NCBI RefSeq assembly: GCF_000330725.2
Contig: NZ_AMZY02000009.1
Location: 1 to 64,000 of the forward strand
DNA: 64,000 bases
DNA from: Mariniradius saccharolyticus AK6
GTDB taxonomy: Bacteria > Bacteroidota > Bacteroidia > Cytophagales > Cyclobacteriaceae
Direction: 5' to 3'
Shown here: in pieces, positions 8,542 through 17,203 of the stretch
How the letters are laid out: the number at the start of each line of letters is the position of its first letter
Numbering within the stretch: the first letter of the stretch is position 1
Program-made: the position numbers and the translations under genes
Notes under the pieces: model-generated
Told to the model about the DNA's origin: nothing
Seen by the model: only the letters and a program-made list of their open reading frames with translations
Database searches by the model: none

Positions 8542-10224
8542 ATGAGGCGTTTTTCGTTTGTGTTTTTGTTCTTGATCACCAGTCAGATCGGGTGGGCCCA
8601 GGTAGAATTCGATAAAGAAAGGTATGTCGACCTCTTACGGAACGGCAAGTATAAACAAGCCTACCAAGAATTGATTGAAATCCAAAAGAAACCTCATGGT
8701 AAGACAATGCTCACTGATTTTCTTATCGGCAAAGCACTCTGTATGAGTGGCCATCAGGCGGCAGCGAACAGCAGGTTCAACCATATTCTCAAAAACTACA
8801 GACAGCTGGCACCCCCAATTAAGGATTTTGTAAGGTCCGAGATGCAAAGCTGCCAAATCCAATACGATAGCGATTACTGGTTAGCCTACAACGTGATTCC
8901 CGTCTATCCCCTGCCTACCGCCGGCGTCTCAGGCAAATTGGGGAAAGTCTACAATTGTTTTCAGGATTATAAGAAGGTCGAAATCGTCAGGAACATTGCC
9001 GAGGATGTGTTCAATAGCCGGATTTTTTCAACAAACGAGATGGAGGAAGCATTGCAAAAAGTCAAAGAATTCCTCCCGGAAAATTATGTCGCCGCCTCGG
9101 GCAAAAACTTTATCCTGGTGACCCACAAGTCTTCAAAAGTTTCTACTGCAAAGCGGAATGAAATCTTTGAGGACCTTGAAAAAACACTCGCTTTTTACAC
9201 CAGCTATTTCGGATTGACGCCAAATGACAGGGTCATCACAACCTACCTATTGCCGGACGTCAAGTCAATGCAGGAAATTGCCCTGAAGGTTCACGGAATG
9301 AAAATACCTGCTGAAAACTATGGTTACTCGTTGGTTCAGGACTACAGCATTTTGTCTATCAGCAATTTTCTGGGAACTGGTACCTTGAAACATGAGCTAT
9401 TCCATCTCGCGACAAGGGCCGATATACCAGATTTGCCAGCTTGGTTGGATGAGGGCCTTGCCACCATTTATGAAGAAAGCCATTGGGAGGGCGATGAATT
9501 AAAGGGTAACAAAGATTTCTGGCGGACGGAGGTATTGTTGGGGGCGACCCAGAATTTTCAATTTTATTCCTCTTTGCCAGATTTGCCTTCATTCATCGAG
9601 AGCTCTTGGGACGATTTTGACGGTACGATTCAGGGAAATATTTGCCAAGCCTCCTTGAACTATGCCTACGCTAAGCACTTTGTGTTTTTTCTTGACTCAA
9701 AGGACTTGCTGAGACAGGTGATTGATTCTTATAGAAACCGGCGATTCGAGGACATGGATTCTGAAATGTTGTCGAACCTCCAGGTGGTTGAGGGCGTGAT
9801 CGGCTCCAGCCTTGTTTCTCTGGAGCGGGAGTTTGATTTGTGGCTCAAAGGCCAATACCGGTTTTCTGTCTTGGAGCCAATTCCAAACCGAGGGACCAGT
9901 GGAATCGAGTTGCACCAAATTTCTCTGGTTAAGGAATTCAAAAAACAGATATTGAGGGCTGGACAAATTTCGCTAAAAATGAGAGAGGAAGGCGATACTG
10001 ATTTAGTTCAAAAGTTGGAAGCTGAAATAACTGCAAGCCGTGAAAAGTATGCGACAGCGCTGAATTCTTACAATAGTACCCTCAAGTTGACTTTTTCAAC
10101 GGTATCACGTCCGAGAGGAGATGAAATTGAATTTGCACGCGCAACCGATGAACTCATGTCGGCAATCTCATCCCTAACGAACTCCCTAAAGCAAAGTATT
10201 GATCAGATAGAAAGTGGGGCATAG
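8542..10224 (+). CDS. Secreted gluzincin-like metallopeptidase-domain protein
   Basis: 560 residues from the ATG at 8542. A start at 8506 would precede the signal peptide and overlap the upstream gene. The signal peptide is MRRFSFVFLFLITSQIGWAQ. The middle carries a zinc-peptidase signature, HELFH at 284-288 and WLDEG with E304 fifteen residues later, as in the DUF1570/M1-like gluzincins. The N-terminal 100 residues look like a helical TPR-like repeat (YVDLLRNGKYKQAYQELIE). The C-terminal 120 residues are charged and helical, with KLEAEITASREKY suggesting coiled coil. It probably acts in the periplasm. The substrate is unknown. Confidence 0.8.
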   Translation: MRRFSFVFLFLITSQIGWAQVEFDKERYVDLLRNGKYKQAYQELIEIQKKPHGKTMLTDFLIGKALCMSGHQAAANSRFNHILKNYRQLAPPIKDFVRSEMQSCQIQYDSDYWLAYNVIPVYPLPTAGVSGKLGKVYNCFQDYKKVEIVRNIAEDVFNSRIFSTNEMEEALQKVKEFLPENYVAASGKNFILVTHKSSKVSTAKRNEIFEDLEKTLAFYTSYFGLTPNDRVITTYLLPDVKSMQEIALKVHGMKIPAENYGYSLVQDYSILSISNFLGTGTLKHELFHLATRADIPDLPAWLDEGLATIYEESHWEGDELKGNKDFWRTEVLLGATQNFQFYSSLPDLPSFIESSWDDFDGTIQGNICQASLNYAYAKHFVFFLDSKDLLRQVIDSYRNRRFEDMDSEMLSNLQVVEGVIGSSLVSLEREFDLWLKGQYRFSVLEPIPNRGTSGIELHQISLVKEFKKQILRAGQISLKMREEGDTDLVQKLEAEITASREKYATALNSYNSTLKLTFSTVSRPRGDEIEFARATDELMSAISSLTNSLKQSIDQIESGA

Positions 10225-10339
10225 CTTCGAATCTGTGTCTTGCATTGGCATGGTAGACAGCTATTTCTGTCGTATCCAGGCTCAAATGACAGTCGATGAA
10301 TCGACATTGGATAATCTGAAAATGGTCCGATGTTCGGAT

Positions 10340-10933
10340 TCAATACCTTACCCCAGCCAAGATGGCGATGGACAGGTCATTTTCCTTCGGCGGTATGGGG
10401 CAAGAGTACCGGTCGCTGTACGCGCATTAGGGGTTGTAGGCTTTGTTGAAGTCGATGACAATCGTGTCTCCTTCGGGAATCTCCAGGTCAATGTACCTGC
10501 CGCCTCCATATGTTCCCGTGCCGTTGCTTTGGTCGGTAAATGGTAGGAATAGCCTGTTTTTGGATTCTTCCTTTTGCCTGGAACTCCTATCGCTATAAAG
10601 TATCAATGTGTATTCCTTCCCATCAAGCGTAAAAGTGGCCTTTGCAAAGCGGTCATAAGCCCGCAGCCGGTCATCGCTGGTACGCATGCGCAGGGGATTG
10701 GATGGAGGCAGCCACTCGAGTTTAGCCGTGACGCTATATTTTTCATCAATCGGGAAAAAGGGAAGCCCTTTGAACTCTTCCATTTTCTCCTTCGAGAGCG
10801 GGGATTTTTCAGGGTCTGTGAAGCTTTTGTTCAAATCCTCCTGAAATTCCCGGATGGATTTCTTGTAGGATTGTGCCGATGCGAGTATCGGGAAGCCGAT
10901 TAGGAAAACAAGCAAAAGCGCTTTAGAATGCAT
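10340..10933 (-). pseudogene. DUF1684 protein interrupted by an in-frame TAA
   Basis: The gene starts MHSKALLLVFLIGFPILASA (signal peptide) and reads open to a TAA at 10427-10429, just after VIDFNKAYNP. Past that stop the same frame continues CAYSDRYSCPIPPKEN and then DLSIAILAGVRY to a TGA at 10340-10342. In DUF1684 proteins the conserved block reads roughly FNKAYNPYCAYn.rYSCPiPP.EN, so TAA replaces the TAC or TAT codon of one conserved tyrosine, and the rest of the frame is intact. Full length would be 197 residues instead of 168. It is a very recent nonsense mutation, a sequencing error, or a readthrough site. The family's function is not established. Confidence 0.8.
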
Positions 10934-11157
10934 AGCTGGATGTTCAAAAATACTTGAATCCTAAATTAGACGTTTTTGCCGAAAAAAAAGTGATCCAAAA
11001 TAGAAATCCCTAGTGGATTACGGGAAAAGAATTCCGCGAGCTTATTCGCTTTTTTCTCGTTAATCCCGTCCTTGTTTGATGGGATTTACTTTGTGGTTTT
11101 ATCTTTCAAAACTTAATAAACCAAGTGACATGCCCTGAGGGCATGAATGTTTCATTT

Positions 11158-11700
11158 TCAGGCATATCCATTGATCCTTAATTCCGAATATGTCTTGGTT
11201 GCAAGATTTATCTTGAGATTAAAATAGCAATTTCCTCCATCGAGAACCCACACGACCCCCTTTCTCCAACTATCGTTAAAATTATCACTACAGAAAAAGT
11301 TGATCCAAATCTCTTTTTGGCCTTTGCTGTTGAGTATCGGGACATATTGCCTTTTGTATCCTTCTGTCCGCAATTCATATCCTGTTTCTGCGATTTGTCT
11401 ATCCGGGTGGTTTTTATTGTGCTGTTCAAGCATTTCCCGCTGATGATGGTTATTCTCCTCGATCGCTTTTTCCAAGATTTTCTCGATTTCTATCAGTTCA
11501 GCCTCAGAAAGTGTGGCGGGTTTTTCGTCTTTAAAAGCCCAAGGAAGATCAGAGTCAGGTTCCAAAATCACATATACTGAATCGGGGAGTAGGAATTTTT
11601 CTAGTTCCGCCTCGGTTACGCCCGGAATGTCGGCGTCTTTAATTGGTTGCTTGCAGCCGGTGATTAGGAAAGAAAGTAGGAAAATTGGATACCTCATCAT
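11158..11700 (-). CDS. Hypothetical lipoprotein
   Basis: 180 residues from the ATG at 11700. The preceding 15 in-frame residues are polar and would bury the signal peptide. MMRYPIFLLSFLITGC has a lipobox (LITGC), so the protein is probably lipid-anchored. The mature part is acidic and helical (SEAELIEIEKILEKAIEENNHH) and then beta-rich, with IWINFFCSDNF and VWVLDGGNCYFNLKIN. I recognise no family. It stands alone on the minus strand. A short palindrome (11129-11145) lies just past its stop. Confidence 0.65.
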   Translation of the reverse strand: MMRYPIFLLSFLITGCKQPIKDADIPGVTEAELEKFLLPDSVYVILEPDSDLPWAFKDEKPATLSEAELIEIEKILEKAIEENNHHQREMLEQHNKNHPDRQIAETGYELRTEGYKRQYVPILNSKGQKEIWINFFCSDNFNDSWRKGVVWVLDGGNCYFNLKINLATKTYSELRINGYA

Positions 11701-11864
11701 GTGCTTTGCTTGCTTTAGATATTCTGGTTGGTATTTGAATCCCAATTATGGATAATACGATTCTTTGTCCCTTTTTATACGGAATTATAATTTAGTGAAA
11801 TCCTCCAAATATTCCCGCATCCCATTTCCCCTGCCATGGTCTATGGTCTATTGACTATCGACTT

Positions 11865-13217
11865 TTATCCGCCTTTTCCCCAATCCGCCACCAGTCTTGC
11901 CGCTTTTTCCCCAGCCAAGACAGCGCCCTCGATATAGCCGTACCATTTTTCCGATGCTTCGGTACCTGCCCAGAAGACATTGCCATGGGGTTGTCGGTAG
12001 CTGTCCCTGAATCCTGTCCAGGCCCCTGTCGGGTACAGACCCGCATAGCAGCCTTTGCTCCAGGCTTCGTCCGACATGGTATGGTCCACGTATTGGATGG
12101 GATTGTTGGCTTTTTCCCCAAAGTACCGCGCAAGGATCTGCTGCATCACTGCTTGTCGGTGGGTCTTGTCTTTTTCGAGAAATGCCTTGGCCCGATCTCC
12201 GATGCAAAAGCCCAGGATGATGCCGTAGCTGCCGTCTTTTGGCGAGCTGTCAAACATGCTTTGGAATGGTGAATGCTCGTCCGCAAAAGCTTGACCGCTG
12301 AAATCCTCTTTTCTCCAAAAAGCCTTTTCATAGATCATGAAGCATTTGATGACGATGCCCATGGCAATCCGGTCCATGACTTGGCGCTTTTCCAAGGGAA
12401 GCGGAGGATCGAATGTGATGTTGGCGGCAAGCGGAGGAGGAATCGCGACAATGGCTGTTTTGGCGATATACTCAAAACCTTGGGCGATTACCTTCACCGA
12501 CTCTTTTTCTTGATATATACTTTGAACAGGATGCTCGAATAGGATTTCTTCCCTGAACGGCTCCGCCATCCGCTCAATCAGGGTTTGCATACCGCCTACG
12601 ATGCGGTGCTGTTGGGCGCCGTTTTCGATGTTGATAAGGGTGTTGAGGTCGCGGCCGGACTTGATGTAGAATAGGGCGTGAAGCAGCGAAACCTCGTTGA
12701 GTTCGCAGGCAAACACCGTCTCGAGGGCAAGCTTGACCAAATTCCTGCTGGCTTTGGTTTTGCAATTTTCCTCCAGGAAATAGGCCAAAGAAACGCTGTC
12801 GTAGTAGCTTGCTTTTGGATGGGTCCAAGGCTGTTGCTGGTCGATGGATTTGGCCATGCTTTCCAACTTCTTGATGACAAGGTCAATATTGACCAAGGAA
12901 ATCAGGTCCAGTTTGGGGATCAGGCCTTTGAACTTTTTCACTTTCCCCCCAAAATCAAGCATATGATAGCCCGAATTGTACGTCTCGAAATAGGGCACGG
13001 TGAGTTCCGCGCAGAGTTGGTACATCCGGTCCTGTCCCGGCCCAATCCACTGACCACCCAAATCAAGGTAAAGTTCCTCGGAGAAATGCTTGGTATGTAC
13101 CCGACCGCCTATGCGGTCGCGGGCCTCGAGTACCTTGAAAGAAAGGCCTTTTTCGTGAAGCAGCTTCGCCGCGCCGATGCCCGAAAACCCGCCGCCGATG
13201 ATGATGGTGTCAAGCAT
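11865..13217 (-). CDS. FAD-dependent amine oxidase (monoamine oxidase-like)
   Basis: A 450-residue flavoprotein that oxidises an amine to an aldehyde/imine with release of H2O2. The N-terminus has the dinucleotide-binding GGGFSGIGAAKLL motif, then LEARDRIGGRVHT and LGGQWIG, typical of the MAO/polyamine oxidase family. The C-terminal FAD-contact block is NVFWAGTEASEKWYGYIEGAVLAGEKAA. No signal peptide is present, so it is cytosolic. The substrate cannot be fixed. No aldehyde dehydrogenase is adjacent. The intergenic stretch beyond its stop (11833-11862) carries the word repeat ccatggtctatggtctattgac. Confidence 0.92.
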   Translation of the reverse strand: MLDTIIIGGGFSGIGAAKLLHEKGLSFKVLEARDRIGGRVHTKHFSEELYLDLGGQWIGPGQDRMYQLCAELTVPYFETYNSGYHMLDFGGKVKKFKGLIPKLDLISLVNIDLVIKKLESMAKSIDQQQPWTHPKASYYDSVSLAYFLEENCKTKASRNLVKLALETVFACELNEVSLLHALFYIKSGRDLNTLINIENGAQQHRIVGGMQTLIERMAEPFREEILFEHPVQSIYQEKESVKVIAQGFEYIAKTAIVAIPPPLAANITFDPPLPLEKRQVMDRIAMGIVIKCFMIYEKAFWRKEDFSGQAFADEHSPFQSMFDSSPKDGSYGIILGFCIGDRAKAFLEKDKTHRQAVMQQILARYFGEKANNPIQYVDHTMSDEAWSKGCYAGLYPTGAWTGFRDSYRQPHGNVFWAGTEASEKWYGYIEGAVLAGEKAARLVADWGKGG

Positions 13218-13285
13218 GGTTACTGGGGTTTGGGGTCTTATTTGATTGACTAGGGATTTCTCGGCCTGGTGAATTGGTTTTCGGT

Positions 13286-13373
13286 AAAAAAAGCAAAGAC
13301 TTCATGCGGATGGGTTTCTAGGGATTGGAACCAAAAATTCCAGAATAAAACCCGAATCTGCAAGAAGTCTTTG
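13286..13373 (-). terminator. Long-hairpin terminator of the 13402 gene
   Basis: Inverted arms at 13294-13317 and 13348-13373 pair over about 24 bp with few mismatches (CAAAGACTTC against GAAGTCTTTG, then TGCGGAT and GGGTTT). On the minus strand the stem is followed by seven T residues (13286-13292). It lies 29 bp past the stop of the minus-strand barrel gene. The loop can form a second small stem. Confidence 0.75.
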
Positions 13374-13401
13374 TGCGCTGACCCGTCAGGTCAAGGATTA
13401 T

Positions 13402-14064
13402 TTAGAAATGGAAAGCAAACCGGATGGCGCGGAGGGGAGACAAAAACAGGCCGAGGTTGTTGTTTTGGATGCTCGTTTCTCCTGAGCCTGTCTGATTACT
13501 TTGAAGATCATATACTGTCATGTTGGAGTAATTGATCGTGCCGGAGGTTTCGGCCGATATCGAAAAGTGTTTGGATAGGTGATACCTCATTCCCAGGAAT
13601 GCAGTGGCGCCGATGTTGGCGGTTGTCGTCCGTCGGGAAGTGACTGTTTGGTTTGGATCGACTGGATTAAGTTCACTGAATGAGCGGCCATATCCGAATG
13701 ACAGGTCGGTGCCATAATATCCGATAATTCGTGGATGAAACGCCTTTTGCCATTCTTTACCGATATAGACCTGAAAGGATTGTCCATTTTGGTCTTGCTT
13801 GTTTCCGTTGTTCTCAAACTGCCCGAAGTTTGCTCCAATCGACCCACCTAGCCTAAGCGCCACGTTTTTTCCGTTTTTGTTGACGTAGTGTTTCCTGTAT
13901 AAAAGATCAAATGGATATTCTCCAACCAAGACAGGCGCGATATTCAGCGAAAGTTCGTGCTTGGTCTTTGCATAGTCGAAAACTGGGGGCTCGGGGGTTT
14001 CCTGTGCAAAACCAATCGCGACAAACCCAAAGCAAAACAACAGAATCAAAAGTCTCTTTTTCAT
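13402..14064 (-). CDS. Outer-membrane beta-barrel-like protein
   Basis: 220 residues from the ATG at 14064. A start at 14133 would place 23 residues ahead of the signal peptide. The signal is MKKRLLILLFCFGFVAIGFAQ. The mature part has alternating polar/apolar strands (ALRLGGSIGANFG, FQVYIGKEWQ, GTDLSFGYGRSF, IGATAFLGMRYHLSKHFSISAETS) and a terminal aromatic residue (IRFAFHF), typical of a small 8-10-strand outer-membrane barrel. It is 86 bp downstream of the first TlpA-like gene on the same strand and could be co-transcribed with it. Confidence 0.78.
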   Translation of the reverse strand: MKKRLLILLFCFGFVAIGFAQETPEPPVFDYAKTKHELSLNIAPVLVGEYPFDLLYRKHYVNKNGKNVALRLGGSIGANFGQFENNGNKQDQNGQSFQVYIGKEWQKAFHPRIIGYYGTDLSFGYGRSFSELNPVDPNQTVTSRRTTTANIGATAFLGMRYHLSKHFSISAETSGTINYSNMTVYDLQSNQTGSGETSIQNNNLGLFLSPLRAIRFAFHF

Positions 14065-14150
14065 AGATGTTGGTTTTTTGTGTGAAATACCAGCATCAAC
14101 GAAAAGATTATAAATTAGTTTTTGCTGCGACAAGGCAGAAATTCAAAGCC

Positions 14151-14750
14151 TTAATTTTCAGCAACTTTGTTTTTCGTGTTCGTCAAAAAGTCCCTGAATT
14201 CTTCCGTGTCAAAATTGCTCATGCCTTCTTGGTAAAAGATGATTTCGCCATCGGGATTGACGACAAGGGTAGTGGGGATGGCCTGGCTTTGTAGGGATTC
14301 GTTGAGGCCGTAAGCGGCGTGGACCACTGGAAAAGTGAATCCCTTGTCATCGATGTATTTTTTGCTTTTCCCAAAATCCTTGTCCAGTGCTATCATCAGG
14401 AATTCAAGGTCAGGCGTGTCTTTCACTTTTTTGTACATCTCGGAAATATGCGGCATCTCAGCCCGGCAAGGTGGACACCATGTCGCCCAAAGGTTGATGA
14501 ATACCGTCTTTCCACGATAGGATTCCAAGTTCACCGGATTGCCTTCCATGTCAACGAATCGGCCGCGGTAGTCAAACTCTTGGTTTTCCTTATTGACCAG
14601 TTCGATTTTTGGCTTTTTGATGCCGGTAGCCAGCAGCAGCGACTGTATGCCTCCCATGATGGGTGTGATCAGCCCAGTGAAATACAGGAACGCGAAGATC
14701 GAAAGTATCAATCCCCAACTCTTGAGTTCTTTTTTCCAGTCGATTTTCAT
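14151..14750 (-). CDS. TlpA/ResA-like membrane-anchored thioredoxin, copy 1
   Basis: 199 residues. One N-terminal membrane helix (about 12-34) anchors a periplasmic thioredoxin-fold domain (about 55-190). The active site is WCPPC (C92, C95), in the usual TlpA context VFINLWATWCPPCRAEMP. The cis-proline region reads IPTTLVV. Such proteins reduce disulfides during cytochrome c maturation or supply reducing power to envelope proteins. It is divergent from the barrel gene at 14927. The same arrangement is repeated 1.4 kb away with a paralogue of each gene. Confidence 0.9.
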   Translation of the reverse strand: MKIDWKKELKSWGLILSIFAFLYFTGLITPIMGGIQSLLLATGIKKPKIELVNKENQEFDYRGRFVDMEGNPVNLESYRGKTVFINLWATWCPPCRAEMPHISEMYKKVKDTPDLEFLMIALDKDFGKSKKYIDDKGFTFPVVHAAYGLNESLQSQAIPTTLVVNPDGEIIFYQEGMSNFDTEEFRDFLTNTKNKVAEN

Positions 14751-14926
14751 CCTTTGAATTTTGGTCCCACAAATCTAGCGCTTGTCCTTTGGACGAACTG
14801 TGATATTGGACACTTTTCGCATTTTTGAGATTGGTTAAATCAGTTTGGATTTGTCTGTTCGAGTTTGTTTAACTTGACCAAAATGACTACTTTTTCTAAT
14901 GAAAGTTGACCAAAACGGGATTCATG

Positions 14927-15544
14927 ATGTCAAAAGGTTTCAGGTTCATTCTGTTTTTACCAATCATGTTGGCTTATGCCGCAAATGGGTTTTGCCAAAC
15001 CTTTGAAATCAGCCCATTCAGCGGCTATACCTTTCCATCCAGTTTCGATATCACGGGTGGCACTGCCAAAATCGAGGGAAATGCCAATTTTGGAATTTCC
15101 GCTTCCTATGCACCTCAGGACCGTATCGAATGGGAATTGTCCTATACATATCTGCCAACTACTGCCAGGGCAAGCTCGGCTTATTTGCAAAATGATGCGG
15201 TCAGCAAGGCCCGGCTGCATTTCATTATGGCCGGCGCCAACAAGTTGATTTGGGTGTCACAAAAAGTCGCTTTCTATCCCGGGGTCAAAGTAGGCTTTTC
15301 TTCCTTGATCTTTTCCGACGGGCCAAGTCCCAACCTTACCAAATTCACCTTTGGGATGCAGGGTGGTGTGAAATATCTTTTTTCCGATCGTGTTGGTGCA
15401 AAGTTGCAGGGAAGTCTATTGTTACCCATTGTCAGTGCAGGAGGGAGTCTTTGGTGGAATCCCAGCACCGGTACCAATGTCAGTGGATGGACACCGATCG
15501 TACCTTTCAGCATCAATGTTGGCCTGGTCTTTCGTTTGAATTGA
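14927..15544 (+). CDS. Small outer-membrane barrel protein, copy 1
   Basis: 205 residues from the ATG at 14927 (ATG at 14924 is equally possible). The signal peptide is SKGFRFILFLPIMLAYAANGFCQ. The mature protein starts TFEISPFSGYTFPSSFDI and is built of amphipathic strands ending in VGLVFRLN, the terminal signature of a barrel. It is clearly paralogous to the protein at 16423: both share ISPFSGYTFP/ITPITGYTFP, ELSYTY/ELSYSY, GGVKYL/GGVKYY, SLWW and VFRL/IFRL. Both paralogues are exactly 205 residues long. Function is unknown. Confidence 0.82.
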   Translation: MSKGFRFILFLPIMLAYAANGFCQTFEISPFSGYTFPSSFDITGGTAKIEGNANFGISASYAPQDRIEWELSYTYLPTTARASSAYLQNDAVSKARLHFIMAGANKLIWVSQKVAFYPGVKVGFSSLIFSDGPSPNLTKFTFGMQGGVKYLFSDRVGAKLQGSLLLPIVSAGGSLWWNPSTGTNVSGWTPIVPFSINVGLVFRLN

Positions 15545-15643
15545 ACAGACGACTGTTGTTGTTGGGCCAATTTTGGCTAATTTCCAAGTACCCTTCCTAT
15601 CAAAACACGTCGCTCTTTTCCGAAAAAAGCAACCATTCAGGCG

Positions 15644-16219
15644 CTACTTCACACCCAATAGGAAATCCCTGAAATGGTCTGTATCGAAATTATTGGTGCC
15701 ATTGAGGTAATACACGACTTTTCCTTCCGGATTCACGATGATGGTGACCGGGATGGTCTTGGTAAACATCGAGGAATTTAGACCTTCGAAGGCATGGTAG
15801 ACAGGGAAGGTAAATTCCTTTGTCTGTACAAATTGAAGGCTTTTCGAGAAATCTTTGTCAGTGGCGACCATCAGGAACTCGATATCGCCCCGCTCTTTTA
15901 CTTTGTCATAAAGGCTCTGGATGTAAGGCATTTCGATCCTGCAAGGTCCACACCAAGAAGCCCAGACGTTGATGAACAAGGTTTTTCCATGGAACTGTGA
16001 GATGTCGACTTGGTTGCCGTCTTTGTCCAATAGTCTTCCCGAAAAGTCAAAATCAGCCACCTCGGTCTTGGGTTCGTTTTTGGTGCCGACGATACCCAGG
16101 CCGATGAGTTCGAGACGCGCTCTTTTTTTGATCGATTTTCCTTTTCCTGTAAAATAAAAAAACCAAACGGAAAGGCCGGCAAGGAGGGCCAAGGCTATTA
16201 GGATGGTCTTGATTTTCAT
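15644..16219 (-). CDS. TlpA/ResA-like membrane-anchored thioredoxin, copy 2
   Basis: 191 residues. An N-terminal helix (about 5-24) is followed by a thioredoxin domain with WCGPC (C90, C93) in the context LFINVWASWCGPCRIEMPYI. It is a paralogue of the 14151-14750 product: DFSGRLLDKDGN versus DYRGRFVDMEGN, FLMVATDKDF versus FLMIALDKDF, and NFDTDHFRDFL versus NFDTEEFRDFL. It is divergent from the second barrel gene. The CPPC versus CGPC difference suggests different redox potential, hence division of labour rather than plain redundancy (inference). Confidence 0.9.
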   Translation of the reverse strand: MKIKTILIALALLAGLSVWFFYFTGKGKSIKKRARLELIGLGIVGTKNEPKTEVADFDFSGRLLDKDGNQVDISQFHGKTLFINVWASWCGPCRIEMPYIQSLYDKVKERGDIEFLMVATDKDFSKSLQFVQTKEFTFPVYHAFEGLNSSMFTKTIPVTIIVNPEGKVVYYLNGTNNFDTDHFRDFLLGVK

Positions 16220-16422
16220 ATCGCAAACATGTTGTTTCGGGCAATAAATTTGGTCGAATGTAGGGAAATCAAAAAGAATGATTTGTGATTAGTTTCACAA
16301 TCGGAAAAACTTTGTCATGATTCAATGAAAAAACCCGAAATTTTAGTTTCCTGATCTCCTTCATTTTGACATTTACGTCTAAATTTGCCATCCAAGCATT
16401 TCTCAATCCACAACTATTTACT

Positions 16423-17040
16423 ATGAAAAAATTATTACTTGCTTTCCTCTTGATTTCAACTTTTGGATTAGCGGCTAAGGCCCAAAGCGTAGAGATTACA
16501 CCGATTACAGGTTATACATTTCCAGCAGGATTCAACGTGGGTGGCGGACGTGCTCAGTTGGAGGATGGCCAAAACTGGGGAGGTAATCTTGGATTTTCAC
16601 CCAATAGCTTTGTTGAAGTGGAGTTGTCCTATAGCTATATGGCTACCCGGGCATGGACTAGTAGAATACCTGGCGCGGCAAATGTGGATACCAGGACACA
16701 AATCCACTACGCAATGATTGGTGCAAACAGACTTTTTCCCGTAAGCGAAAAGGCGACTTTCTTCACTGGTGGTAAATTGGGTACAGGGACACTGGCGTTC
16801 CCAAATGGTGACTACAGATCGCAAACGCGATTTTCTGTAGGATTCCAAGGCGGTGTGAAATACTATGCATCTGAACGAATCGGCATCAGGCTTCAGGCCA
16901 ATTTGATGTTTCCGATCATCAGCTCCGGCGCCAGCCTTTGGTGGAGCCCGGGAGGCGGCACGGCGGTCGGCGTCACCGGCTGGTCTCCGATTGTCCAGTT
17001 TGGGTTCACCGGCGGTTTGATCTTCCGTTTACAGCAATAA
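16423..17040 (+). CDS. Small outer-membrane barrel protein, copy 2
   Basis: 205 residues from the ATG at 16423. The longer frame from 16366 lies upstream of the signal peptide. The signal is MKKLLLAFLLISTFGLAAKAQ. The mature region begins SVEITPITGYTFPAGFNV and ends GGLIFRLQQ, the same plan as the 14927 product, so it is a paralogous barrel. A Bacteroidota -7-like TAAATTTG lies at 16380-16387, about 36 bp before the start, with no good -33 element at the right distance. A strong terminator follows at 17068. Confidence 0.85.
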   Translation: MKKLLLAFLLISTFGLAAKAQSVEITPITGYTFPAGFNVGGGRAQLEDGQNWGGNLGFSPNSFVEVELSYSYMATRAWTSRIPGAANVDTRTQIHYAMIGANRLFPVSEKATFFTGGKLGTGTLAFPNGDYRSQTRFSVGFQGGVKYYASERIGIRLQANLMFPIISSGASLWWSPGGGTAVGVTGWSPIVQFGFTGGLIFRLQQ

Positions 17041-17067
17041 GTACAGCTCGTTTGATCTTGAAGATTG

Positions 17068-17097
17068 GCCCTGGGAATCTCCCGGGGCTTTTTTTTT
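17068..17097 (+). terminator. Rho-independent terminator after barrel copy 2
   Basis: The 9-bp stem GCCCTGGGA/TCCCGGGGC (one G-U pair) has a 3-nt loop and is followed by nine T residues. It lies 28 bp after the stop at 17040. Confidence 0.9.
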
Positions 17098-17203
17098 GCT
17101 TTGACCGCCACTGGGTTGTCATCTTCAGTGCCGGATTTTTTTCAAAATGGACGGTTGGTTTTTCCAATACTGCTTACTTTGCTGCTCCAAATTTCAGTGA
17201 ATC

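Noticed and set aside
10214-10546. Plus-strand frame of 110 codons
   Set aside because: It lies antisense to the DUF1684 gene and overlaps the upstream gene end; the minus strand carries the recognisable protein.
11129-11145. Palindrome CATGCCCTGAGGGCATG as a terminator
   Set aside because: The stem is good but no T-run follows on either strand, so it is left as an unexplained palindrome.
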